From assembly GCF_027947575.1 (NCBI RefSeq), contig NZ_CP116256.1:5084001-5148000 (forward strand): DNA of 64,000 bases, given 5' to 3'. Made by a program: the position numbers and the translations under genes. Source of the DNA: Streptomyces rubrogriseus (GTDB taxonomy: Bacteria; Actinomycetota; Actinomycetes; Streptomycetales; Streptomycetaceae). Position 1 is the stretch's first letter. Every line of letters starts with the position of its first letter. This document shows, in pieces, positions 17,323 through 24,319 of this stretch. The notes beneath the pieces are model-generated. The model did no database searches and had not been told where the DNA came from. It worked only from the letters and a program-made list of their open reading frames with translations.

Positions 17323-18030
17323 TCATCCGGTGGCCACCGTGCGGCACTCCGGGTGGCCCCAGCCCTGGTCGTTCTTGGCGATGGGTTCGCCGGCCGCGTA
17401 CGAGCGGCCGCACAGGCAGCGTCCGGGGAACTTCGCCTTGATGGTGCGGGCCGAGGAGCCGCCGCCGCCCTTTCGTGCCGCGCCGGACGACCCCCGGCGC
17501 GGTGCCTTGCGGGCCGCCGGAACGTCGGGGGCGGGCGGCGGCTCCGGGGAGCCGAGACCGCTGCCCGCGGCTTCCTGGACGACGGCCGCCTGGCTGGCGG
17601 CACGGTCGGCGAAGTCGTTGAGCCGGTCGCCGTCCACCTGGTGGGCGGGTACGTAGCGGAACTCGACGGAGCGGCCGTCGAGCAGCTCGTCGATGCGCAC
17701 GACCAGCTCCTGGTTGGCGACCGGCTTGCCGGCGGCCGTCTTCCAGCCGTTGCGCTTCCAACCGGGCAGCCAGGTGGTGACGGCCTTCATGGCGTACTGC
17801 GAGTCCATCCGGACCTCGAGCGGCACGTCGGGGTCGGTGGACGCCAGCAGGCGCTCCAGCGCGGTCAGTTCGGCGATGTTGTTGGTGGCCCTGCCCAGCG
17901 GGCCGGCCTCCCAGCGGACCGGGTTCTCCGACGCGTCGGCGACCACCCAGGCCCAGCCGGCCGGACCCGGGTTTCCCTTCGAAGCCCCGTCGCACGCGGC
18001 CACTGCACGTTCACGCATGCGCCCGATCAT
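17323..18030 (-). CDS. Ribonuclease HI family protein with C-terminal Cys/His domain
   Basis: 235 residues. The RNase H catalytic carboxylates are present: D14 in ACDGASKGNPGP, E54 in NNIAELTAL, D76 in RMDSQYA, and D142 in NDFADRAA, with H130 in PAHQVDGD. It cleaves the RNA strand of RNA-DNA hybrids. A Gly/Ser/Pro-rich linker (residues about 150-195) leads to a C-terminal metal-binding-like patch, with a CLCG pair and a later WGHPEC. This arrangement is common in Streptomyces and may bind nucleic acid. It is the first gene after the divergent promoter gap near 18030. Confidence 0.9.
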   Translation of the reverse strand: MIGRMRERAVAACDGASKGNPGPAGWAWVVADASENPVRWEAGPLGRATNNIAELTALERLLASTDPDVPLEVRMDSQYAMKAVTTWLPGWKRNGWKTAAGKPVANQELVVRIDELLDGRSVEFRYVPAHQVDGDRLNDFADRAASQAAVVQEAAGSGLGSPEPPPAPDVPAARKAPRRGSSGAARKGGGGSSARTIKAKFPGRCLCGRSYAAGEPIAKNDQGWGHPECRTVATG

Positions 18031-18061
18031 GCCATGGCCCGGCGGGGCTTCCGGACAGGGC

Positions 18062-18859
18062 TCAGGAGACGTCCGTGACCTCGGGCATCTCTCCCTCGGT
18101 GGTCGTGACGTCGATCACCGAGAAGCTCGCGCCCTGCGGGTCGCTCAGCGCCGCGAACCGGCCGAAGGGGGTCGTGACCGGACCGAACCGCAGGATGCCG
18201 CCCCGCTCGGTGGCGCGGGACACGGCCGCGTCGCAGTCGCCGACGGTGAAGTAGACGTTGATGTAGGGCGGGACCTCGGGCGGGAAGTCCTCCGTCATGG
18301 CCATGCGGCCCAGGACGGGGTCGTCGCCGAGGTCGAAGAGGCGGAAGTCCACCTGGTCGTCCTGCATCTGCCGGGCCCGGTAGGAGAAGACCGCGGGGAA
18401 GAAGGCGTCCGACTTCGCGGGCTCGCGGGTGAAGACCTCGGCCCAGCAGTACGCGCCGGGGACGGCCGTCGCCTCGAAGCCCTCGTGCCTGTCGCCCTGC
18501 CAGACTCCGAAGACCACCCCGCTCGGGTCGCGGGCCAGGCACATGGTGCCGAAGTCGCCGACCTTCATCGGCTCCAGCAGCAGCTCACCGCCGGCCTCGC
18601 GGATCCGCCCGGCGGTCGCCGCCGCGTCCGGGGAGGCGAAGTAGAGGCACCACTGGGACTGGTCCTCGTGACCGGGCGGGGGCGGGACCACGGCGGCCAC
18701 CGCCTTGCCGTCCGCGTAGCACTGGGTGTAGTTGCCGAACTCCGTCGACGACTCGCCGAAGGTCCAGCCGAGGACGTCGCCGTAGAAGCTCTTGGCTCCC
18801 TCGACGTCGGTGAACATCGCGTCGGCCCAGCAAGGGGCCCCTTGGGGTTGCACGGCCAT
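18062..18859 (-). CDS. VOC-superfamily protein, two glyoxalase-like domains
   Basis: 265 residues from ATG 18859, preferred over an in-frame start at 18883 because GGAGG lies eight bases upstream. Two vicinal-oxygen-chelate units are recognised. The first is CWADAMFTDVEGAKSFYGDVLGW, ending at DPSGVVFGVWQ. The second is CWAEVFTREPAKSDAFFPAVF, ending at DPQGASFSVID. Such two-domain proteins resemble antibiotic-binding or hydroxylase-like VOC proteins (for example CFP32-type), but activity cannot be assigned. The next gene upstream is also VOC-type. Confidence 0.88.
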   Translation of the reverse strand: MAVQPQGAPCWADAMFTDVEGAKSFYGDVLGWTFGESSTEFGNYTQCYADGKAVAAVVPPPPGHEDQSQWCLYFASPDAAATAGRIREAGGELLLEPMKVGDFGTMCLARDPSGVVFGVWQGDRHEGFEATAVPGAYCWAEVFTREPAKSDAFFPAVFSYRARQMQDDQVDFRLFDLGDDPVLGRMAMTEDFPPEVPPYINVYFTVGDCDAAVSRATERGGILRFGPVTTPFGRFAALSDPQGASFSVIDVTTTEGEMPEVTDVS

Positions 18860-18975
18860 GACTGCCGCCTCCTGTACGGACAAATGGTTCGGACTGCGAG
18901 GGGACGGAACGACCCGGACCCGGTCCGGTTCCTCACGCTAGCCATCCCGTCCCCGCCCCGCGCGCCGGCGGCGCG

Positions 18976-19458
18976 TCACTCCCCGGCGTACGCCTGCTCC
19001 AGTGCGGCGATGTCGAGCTTGCGCATCGACATCATGGCCTTGTTGGCCCGCGCCACCCTGGCGGGATCGGGGTCGCGGAACATCTCCTCGAGCCGACGCG
19101 GGACGACCTGCCAGGACACGCCGAACCGGTCCTTGAGCCAGCCGCAGGGCCCGTCCTCGCCGCCGCCCTCGGTGAGCCTGGTCCAGTAGTGGTCGACCTC
19201 GTCCTGGTCCTCGCAGGTGATCTGGAAGGAGATCGCCTCGTTGAACGTGAACTGCGGGCCGCCGTTGAGGCCCACGAACTTCTGGCCGTTGGCGGTGAAC
19301 TCGACGGTCAGCACCGAGCCGGCGGGCTGCGGAGCTCCCTCGGGGTAGCGGGTGACGGCGCCGATGCCGGAGTTCTTGAAGACGGAGACGTAGAAGTGGG
19401 CGGCGTCCTCGGCGTCGCCGTCGAACCACAGGCAGGTGGTGAATCCGTCGGTGCTCAT
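18976..19458 (-). CDS. VOC-superfamily protein, PhnB-like
   Basis: 160 residues from ATG 19458 behind a GGAGGT site. Typical features of the PhnB/3-demethylubiquinone-methyltransferase-like VOC subfamily: TCLWFDGDAEDAAHFY at the start, NGGPQFTFNEAISFQI, and CGWLKDRFGVSWQVVP. The C-terminal MMSMRKLDIAALEQAY tail is also family-typical. Function is unknown; members often sit with sigma factors or stress genes. It is divergent from clpP3, with the PopR-type palindromes in between. Confidence 0.9.
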   Translation of the reverse strand: MSTDGFTTCLWFDGDAEDAAHFYVSVFKNSGIGAVTRYPEGAPQPAGSVLTVEFTANGQKFVGLNGGPQFTFNEAISFQITCEDQDEVDHYWTRLTEGGGEDGPCGWLKDRFGVSWQVVPRRLEEMFRDPDPARVARANKAMMSMRKLDIAALEQAYAGE

Positions 19459-19522
19459 GAGTACCTCCAGGGAGCGGAACACGGTCACCACTGTCGACCG
19501 GCGCGGACCGCGGAACTCATCG

Positions 19523-19553
19523 CTCTGCCGGTGGCGAATCTGCCGCGGGCAGA
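19523..19553. promoter_or_regulatory. Tandem PopR-type operators upstream of clpP3
   Basis: TCTGCC-GCG-GGCAGA at 19539-19553 is a perfect dyad. CTCTGCC-GGT-GGCGAAT at 19523-19539 is an imperfect copy directly abutting it. The S. lividans PopR operator reported for the clpP3 promoter is, as I recall, TTCTGCC-N3-GGCAGAA, which the first site matches at all but the outermost bases. The sites are 124 bp or more upstream of the clpP3 start. Confidence 0.7.
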
Positions 19554-19676
19554 GAAGTCCCCTGTCCGGGCCTCGACGGGCCGAGAGTGGAGGAACCGCG
19601 GCGCCGTTCGGCCGCACACCCCGCACCACCCCCGCACGGCCGGCCACGCCTGGCCACGACTCGACAAGGAGCGCCG

Positions 19677-20330
19677 ATGTCTCCATTCACCGCCGGCCCC
19701 GCCCCGGCCCGAACGCCCAGGGCCGAGGAGGGCGACACCCCCGCGACCCGGTTCGACGACCGGCTCGCCGAGCAGCTGCTCGACCAGCGGATCGTGCTCC
19801 TCGGCACGCAGGTCGACGAGGTCTCCGCGAACCGGGTCTGCGCGCAGCTGCTGATCCTGTCCGCACAGGACCCGCGCACCGACATCAGCCTGTACGTCAA
19901 CAGCCCCGGCGGCTCCGTGCACGCGGGGCTCGCCATCTACGACACCATGCGGCTGATCCCCAACGACGTCTCGACGCTCGCCATGGGCTTCGCCGCCAGC
20001 ATGGGGCAGTTCCTGCTGAGCGTGGGCACCGCTGGCAAGCGCTACGCGCTGCCGAACGCGCGGATCATGATGCACCAGCCCTCGGCGGGCATCGGCGGCA
20101 CCACCGCCGACATCGAGATCCAGGCGGACAACCTGGACTTCACCAAGCGGACCATCGAGCGGATCACCGCCGAGCACACCGGTCAGAGCCCCGAGACCAT
20201 CTCCCGGGACGGCGACCGCGACCGCTGGTTCACGGCCGAGGAGGCCAGGGAGTACGGAATGGTGGACCAGGTCGTGCAGTCCCTCGCGGACGTGCGCCCG
20301 GCCGCCACCAGGCGACGGATGGGACTGTGA
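19677..20330 (+). CDS. clpP3: ATP-dependent Clp protease proteolytic subunit ClpP3
   Basis: 217 residues from ATG 19677, fixed by AAGGAG at 19666-19671. The serine-protease triad is intact: S108 in GFAASMG, H133 in MMHQPSAG, and D178 in SRDGDRD. ClpP subunits form barrel-shaped heptamer rings that degrade unfolded or tagged proteins fed by Clp ATPases. In Streptomyces, clpP3-clpP4 is a backup operon switched on by PopR when ClpP1/P2 activity is low. The gene is followed after one base by clpP4, and popR is convergent downstream, so the whole locus is conserved here. Confidence 0.93.
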   Translation: MSPFTAGPAPARTPRAEEGDTPATRFDDRLAEQLLDQRIVLLGTQVDEVSANRVCAQLLILSAQDPRTDISLYVNSPGGSVHAGLAIYDTMRLIPNDVSTLAMGFAASMGQFLLSVGTAGKRYALPNARIMMHQPSAGIGGTTADIEIQADNLDFTKRTIERITAEHTGQSPETISRDGDRDRWFTAEEAREYGMVDQVVQSLADVRPAATRRRMGL

Positions 20331-20331
20331 C

Positions 20332-20934
20332 ATGGGCAGCTACACGATTCCGAACGTCGTCGAGCGGACCCCGCAGGGCGAACGGTCCTACGACGTGTTC
20401 AGCCGGCTGCTGTCCGAGCGGATCATCTTCCTGGGGACCGAGATCGACGACGGCGTGGCCAACGTCGTGATCGCACAGCTCCTGCACCTGGAGTCGTCGG
20501 CCCCCGAGAGCGAGATCGCCGTCTACATCAACTCTCCCGGCGGCTCGTTCACGTCGCTGATGGCGATCTACGACACGATGACCTTCGTGCAGGCGCCGAT
20601 CTCGACGTTCTGTGTGGGGCAGGCGGCGTCCACGGCGGCCGTCCTGCTGGCGGGCGGGGACCCCGGGCGGCGGTTCGTGCTCGAGCACGCGCGGGTCCTG
20701 CTGGGGCAGCCGGCCAGCGGCGGCCGCCAGGGCACGGTGTCCGACCTGGCACTCCAGGCCAAGGAGATGGTGCGGATCCGCTCCCAGGTGGAGGAGGTGC
20801 TGGCCCGCCACACGCACCACGACGTCGCGACGCTGCGTGCGGACATGGACCGGGACAAGGTGTTCACCGCCCAGGAGGCGGTGGCCTACGGGCTGGCCGA
20901 CGAGGTGCTCGCGCGGCGCCTGGCGAGGGTCTGA
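20332..20934 (+). CDS. clpP4: Clp protease subunit ClpP4, catalytic His position replaced
   Basis: 200 residues, starting one base after the clpP3 stop. The ClpP fold is clear, with nucleophile S100 in GQAAST and the acidic residue D171 in RADMDRD. The segment that should carry the catalytic His (M-H-Q-P in ClpP3) reads LLGQPASG, with Gly125 in its place. The subunit is therefore probably inactive alone and may be structural or allosteric in a mixed ClpP3-ClpP4 barrel. Whether Gly is usual for ClpP4 orthologues I cannot check here. Confidence 0.9.
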   Translation: MGSYTIPNVVERTPQGERSYDVFSRLLSERIIFLGTEIDDGVANVVIAQLLHLESSAPESEIAVYINSPGGSFTSLMAIYDTMTFVQAPISTFCVGQAASTAAVLLAGGDPGRRFVLEHARVLLGQPASGGRQGTVSDLALQAKEMVRIRSQVEEVLARHTHHDVATLRADMDRDKVFTAQEAVAYGLADEVLARRLARV

Positions 20935-20940
20935 GCCGCC

Positions 20941-20975
20941 GGGCCGGCGTCCCCGCGGTGCGGGGGCGCCGGCCC
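20941..20975. terminator. Bidirectional hairpin between clpP4 and popR
   Basis: A 16-bp stem lies at 20941-20956 and 20960-20975 with a GGT loop, fully paired except for one G-U wobble. It sits between the convergent stops of clpP4 and popR, as expected for a shared terminator. There is no T-run. Confidence 0.7.
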
Positions 20976-20985
20976 GTGCGCGTCC

Positions 20986-21462
20986 TCAGGCGGCCAGGCA
21001 CATCCCGTCGAACCGCGCGCCGGACGCCCCGCGGCCCGCTCCCGGGCCGGTGTGCCGGGAGGTGAGCCGGATCAGCTCGCCCTGCGCGCGGGCGAGCAGG
21101 TCGCCCAGACCCAGTCCGAGGGCGCCCGCGGCGGCGGCCAGTACTTCGGAGGACGCCTCCTTGCGGCCGCGCTCCACCTCCGAGAGGTAGGGCATGGAGA
21201 TCCGGGCGGCCTCGGCGACCTCCTTCAGCGTGCGCTCCTGCTCCAGGCGTTCACGCCGCAGGACGTCTCCGACCAGGTCGCGCCACAGGGGCTCTCGCGC
21301 GGTGGGCGGCCTTCGCTCCGGGGGAACCGGTGAGGCGGCGGGCCGCACCCCCGGGCGCGTGGCCTGCGGGCGCGTGGCCTGCGGGCGCGTGGCCTGCGGG
21401 CGCGTGGCCTGCGGGCGCGTGGCCTGTGGGCGCAGCGGAATGACGCGGGCTTCGTTCGGCAC
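20986..21462 (-). CDS. popR: PopR-like activator of clpP3-clpP4
   Basis: 158 residues from GTG 21462; an upstream GTG at 21474 touches the GAGGAGG site and so is less likely. After an N-terminal low-complexity arm made of repeated QATRP units, an XRE-type helix-turn-helix follows (LKEVAEAARISMPYLSEVERGRKEAS). The protein ends MCLAA. In S. lividans, PopR activates clpP3-clpP4 and is degraded by ClpP1/P2 through its C-terminal alanines, so the Leu-Ala-Ala end is the expected degron. It is convergent with its target operon, and palindromes matching its operator precede clpP3. Confidence 0.88.
   Translation of the reverse strand: MPNEARVIPLRPQATRPQATRPQATRPQATRPQATRPGVRPAASPVPPERRPPTAREPLWRDLVGDVLRRERLEQERTLKEVAEAARISMPYLSEVERGRKEASSEVLAAAAGALGLGLGDLLARAQGELIRLTSRHTGPGAGRGASGARFDGMCLAA
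21353..21427. repeat. Five 15-bp tandem repeats inside popR
   Basis: Five copies of GGGCGCGTGGCCTGC run from 21353 to 21427, the last with one C-to-T change. The unit is five codons long, so copy-number change keeps frame. It encodes repeated Q-A-T-R-P in the N-terminal arm of PopR. Confidence 0.95.
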
Positions 21463-21606
21463 GTGGCTGGTCACCTCCTCAGCCTAGGGTTCCGCGCGCG
21501 TCCCGGAAGGGTGCGGCGTTCCGCCCTCAGGAGAATCCGCGGCGCTCGCCCCAGCGGCCCGGATGCCGCGGGCCGTCGGCGGGACTAGGCTGGTCGGAAA
21601 TCGGAG

Positions 21607-21631
21607 GCATGAGCCGTCGCGACCCGGGTAC
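21607..21631 (+). promoter_or_regulatory. Candidate SigB-type promoter for the sigma factor gene
   Basis: GCAT at 21607-21610, 15 bases, then GGGTAC at 21626-21631, about 30 bases before the GTG start. It fits the recalled SigB-group consensus and would allow autoregulation. Confidence 0.5.
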
Positions 21632-21660
21632 CCGCAAGCGCGAAAAGCCTAGGGAGAGCC

Positions 21661-22569
21661 GTGACTTTCGTGGGAGAGGCAATGCAGACCGCCGTGGTCC
21701 GTCCGCAAGCGCAGGTTGTCGGGAAGACCGCCGGGAGCGGGACGGGTGAGGGATCACCGCGGGACGTCGGGGACCCCCGGAGCGTGGCACCGCGCGACGC
21801 GCGGCAGTTGTCCCGCCAGTTCTTCCGGCGTCTGACGGAACTCGAAGAGGGCACGGCCGAGTACCAGTTCGCGCGCAACACGCTGATCGAGATGAACATG
21901 TCGCTCGTGCGGTTCGCCGCGGGCCGTTTCCGCGGTCGCGGGAACGACATGGAGGACATCGTCCAGACCGGCATGATCGGCCTGATCAAGGCCATCGACC
22001 GCTTCGAGTTGTCGCGCGAGGTCGAGTTCACGTCCTTCGCGCTGCCCTACATCGTCGGCGAGATCAAGCGCTTCTTCCGGGACACCACCTGGGCGGTGCA
22101 CGTCCCGCGCCGGCTCCAGGAGCTGCGCGTGGAGCTGGCCAGGGCCCGCGAGGAGCTCTCCACCCGCCTGGACCGCGAGCCCACGGTCGCCGAACTCGCC
22201 ACGCTGATGAACATCGGCGAGGACCAGGTGATCGAGGGCCAGATCGCGTCCAACGGCTACAACTCCTCCTCGCTGGACGCCGCGCTGACCGGTGACGGAC
22301 CCGAGAACGGCGAGTCGGTGCTGGCGGACTTCATCGGTGTGGAGGAGGACGGGCTGCGGCTCGTGGAGGACTTCCACTCGCTGGCCCCGCTGATGGCCGA
22401 GCTGAGCGAGCGGGACCGGCAGATCATCCACCTGCGGTTCGTGGAGGAGGCCACCCAGGCGGAGATCGGCGAACGGCTCGGCTGCTCGCAGATGCACGTG
22501 TCCCGGCTGATCAAGCGGATCATCACCCGGCTGCGCGAGGGCATGCTGGGCGAACTCGGCTGCGCCTGA
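21661..22569 (+). CDS. sigL: RNA polymerase sigma factor, SigB/SigF group (probably SigL)
   Basis: 302 residues from GTG 21661; ATG 21682 with GGGAGAGG just upstream is an alternative. Regions 2, 3 and 4 of a SigB/SigF/SigG-type sigma factor are all present: DIVQTGMIGLIKAIDRFE, FTSFALPYIVGEIKRFFRD, then EEATQAEIGERLGCSQMHVSRL as the region 4 helix-turn-helix. These factors direct stress and development regulons in Streptomyces. The sigL label comes from recalled order next to popR in S. coelicolor. The convergent ATPase gene is a candidate anti-sigma partner. Confidence 0.9.
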   Translation: MTFVGEAMQTAVVRPQAQVVGKTAGSGTGEGSPRDVGDPRSVAPRDARQLSRQFFRRLTELEEGTAEYQFARNTLIEMNMSLVRFAAGRFRGRGNDMEDIVQTGMIGLIKAIDRFELSREVEFTSFALPYIVGEIKRFFRDTTWAVHVPRRLQELRVELARAREELSTRLDREPTVAELATLMNIGEDQVIEGQIASNGYNSSSLDAALTGDGPENGESVLADFIGVEEDGLRLVEDFHSLAPLMAELSERDRQIIHLRFVEEATQAEIGERLGCSQMHVSRLIKRIITRLREGMLGELGCA

Positions 22570-22576
22570 GCCCCGC

Positions 22577-22622
22577 CGCGCGGTGGTGCCCGTCAGCCTT
22601 CGGTGAGGGGCACCACCGCGCG
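22577..22622. terminator. Bidirectional hairpin between sigma factor and ATPase genes
   Basis: A perfect 15-bp stem lies at 22577-22591 and 22608-22622, enclosing a 16-base loop that contains the last codons and stop of the ATPase gene. It is well placed to terminate both convergent transcripts. Confidence 0.65.
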
Positions 22623-23048
22623 CACCCGCTTGCCGACCGGCACGCGTTCGACGACGACCGTCTCCACCAGGGCGTGCACGATCTCCAGGCCGTGCTGCCC
22701 GATGCGTTCGGGGTCGCGGGGGAAGCGCTCCGGCACCGCGCCGCTGCTGTCGTACACGGTCACCGCCACCGAGGCGCCCGTCCCCTCGAGCTCCAGGATG
22801 TACGGCCCCATGCTGTGCCGGTCCGCGTTGGTGACCAGCTCGCTCACCACGAGGAGCACCGCCCCGTCGGCGCGGGGGCCGATCGTGGCGCACCACTCGG
22901 TCCTCAGCTGGTCGAGGAAGAGCGAGGCGAAGGAACGCGCCTGCGCTATGCATCCCGGCTCGCCGGAGTAGTGTGCCGCCCGCCTGAGCGGTTCAACGGG
23001 TACGTCGAAACCAGTCGGTATCACTGCCCCGTCCAGGTACTCGGTCAT
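22593..23048 (-). CDS. GHKL ATP-binding regulatory protein (anti-sigma kinase-like)
   Basis: 151 residues. A HATPase_c domain of the RsbW type is visible: N box LVVSELVTNADRHS, then IGQHGLEIVHALVE as the G1-like box. Streptomyces has many such proteins; some bind and inhibit SigB-group sigma factors, others act in serine-kinase switches. Its convergent placement with the sigma gene and a matching SigB-type promoter motif upstream make it a candidate regulator of that sigma factor, which is inference. No anti-anti-sigma (STAS) gene is next to it. Confidence 0.85.
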   Translation of the reverse strand: MTEYLDGAVIPTGFDVPVEPLRRAAHYSGEPGCIAQARSFASLFLDQLRTEWCATIGPRADGAVLLVVSELVTNADRHSMGPYILELEGTGASVAVTVYDSSGAVPERFPRDPERIGQHGLEIVHALVETVVVERVPVGKRVRAVVPLTEG

Positions 23049-23099
23049 GCGTTTCTCTCTCGGAAGCCGGACTGGCCGGACGCTGCTGCACCTGTCCTC

Positions 23100-23124
23100 G
23101 TACCCCGAGTCGCGCGTCGCAGTC
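23100..23124 (-). promoter_or_regulatory. Candidate SigB-type promoter for the ATPase gene
   Basis: Reading the minus strand, GACT at 23124-23121, 15 bases, then GGGTAC at 23105-23100, about 52 bases before the ATG at 23048. It matches the same pattern as the site upstream of the neighbouring sigma gene. Confidence 0.45.
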
Positions 23125-23217
23125 CACGTCTCTTCGCAGTGCGGGCATCGTCACAGTGGTCCGGGGAACCCGTGGCGTCGAGAAGGGTGTGCGATCTGGA
23201 CGGGGGAAGGGTGTGCG

Positions 23218-23802
23218 ATGGACGAACTGATGGCCGCGCGAAGCCTCACCACCCGGCCGGTGGTCACCCTCGGCGGCGATGCGGTCGCCCACGTCAAGGA
23301 CACCGTATGCGACGCCGCCGCGGAGCGGATCACCGGTTTCACCCTGACGGGGCGGGGCCTGCTGTCCGGCCCGCTCAAGGAGGGCCTGCCGTGGTCGGCC
23401 GTGTACGCGCTGGGCCATGACGCGGTGATGATCCGGGACCGGCGGGGCCTGGTGAACGCGGCGGCGATGACGGCGCACCAGCAGAACCTCCGGGCCCGGT
23501 TGCGGGGGGCGAGGGTGCTGACCGAGGCGGGGACGGAGATCGGCACGGTGCTCGACGTCGTGGTGGAGGGCGGCACCGGCGGCCGGGTGGTCGGCTTCCG
23601 GGTGGCGGCGAGCCGGCGGTTCGTGCCGGGCCCCACCCGGCACCGGCGCCGGGTGTACGTGCCGCGCGGCCGGACGCTCACCGTCAGCGGCCGGGCCCTG
23701 GTGCTTCCCGACGGCGCGGTCCGGCACGTCGCCGACGACCTGCCCGGTTTCACCGCCCTGGTCGGCGGTGTGCCCGGCCCGTGGCAGGGGTCGCTGCCGT
23801 GA
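23218..23802 (+). CDS. PRC-barrel domain protein
   Basis: 194 residues from ATG 23218, with GGGGGAAGG ending seven bases upstream. Two PRC-barrel-like beta domains are suggested: GGDAVAHVKDTVCDAAAERITGF near the start, and RVLTEAGTEIGTVLDVVVE with GRVVGFRV after residue 95. PRC-barrels occur in ribosome maturation and photosynthetic reaction-centre proteins, and in many actinobacterial stress proteins of unknown role. The next gene encodes a related protein and overlaps by one base. Confidence 0.82.
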   Translation: MDELMAARSLTTRPVVTLGGDAVAHVKDTVCDAAAERITGFTLTGRGLLSGPLKEGLPWSAVYALGHDAVMIRDRRGLVNAAAMTAHQQNLRARLRGARVLTEAGTEIGTVLDVVVEGGTGGRVVGFRVAASRRFVPGPTRHRRRVYVPRGRTLTVSGRALVLPDGAVRHVADDLPGFTALVGGVPGPWQGSLP

Positions 23803-24218
23803 TGCTCTTCACCGAGGTGTGCGGGCTGCCGGTGATACCGCAGGAGGGCGCCGCGCCGCTCGGCACCGTGACGTCCCTGGACGTAGACGTGGTCTCCGGC
23901 GCCGTCAGCCACGTCCGGTGGCGCGGCGGCCGGTTCCGGAGGGAGACGGCGCTGCCCTGGGACGCCGTGCACACCGTCGGACCGGGCGCGGTGCGGGTAC
24001 GGTCCGCCGCCCTCGAAGCGGTGCCGCTCCACCACGACCACGAGTTGCTGGGCCGCCGGATCCTCACCGAGACGGGAACCGAGCGGGGCACGGTGCTGGA
24101 CGTCGCGTTCGACACCCTGAGCGCCCGCCTCCTCGCGCTCTTCACCACCCGCGGCGAGCTGCCGCCCGACCGTCTGCTGGGTCTCGGCGACTACGCCCTC
24201 ATCGTGCGGGCGGCCTGA
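23802..24218 (+). CDS. Second PRC-barrel domain protein
   Basis: 138 residues from ATG 23802, which shares one base with the preceding TGA. It repeats the pattern of its neighbour: a short barrel at the N-terminus (LGTVTSLDVDVVSGAVSHVRW), then RILTETGTERGTVLDVAFDT. The ILTEXGTEXGTVLDV core is shared by both proteins, pointing to duplication. Translational coupling suggests they act as a heteromeric pair. No function is known. Confidence 0.8.
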   Translation: MLFTEVCGLPVIPQEGAAPLGTVTSLDVDVVSGAVSHVRWRGGRFRRETALPWDAVHTVGPGAVRVRSAALEAVPLHHDHELLGRRILTETGTERGTVLDVAFDTLSARLLALFTTRGELPPDRLLGLGDYALIVRAA

Positions 24219-24319
24219 ACCCCGGCCGCCCCGGCGCCGGGCCCGGGGCCTAGGCCGCCGTCCGACGCGTACGGCTCTGTCGGCGGGCGTGCCCGGCGGG
24301 GGCTGCTTAGCGTGGCAGC

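Noticed and set aside
21353..21427. Tandem repeats considered as a CRISPR array
   Set aside because: The units are 15 bp, contiguous without spacers, and lie inside the popR coding frame.
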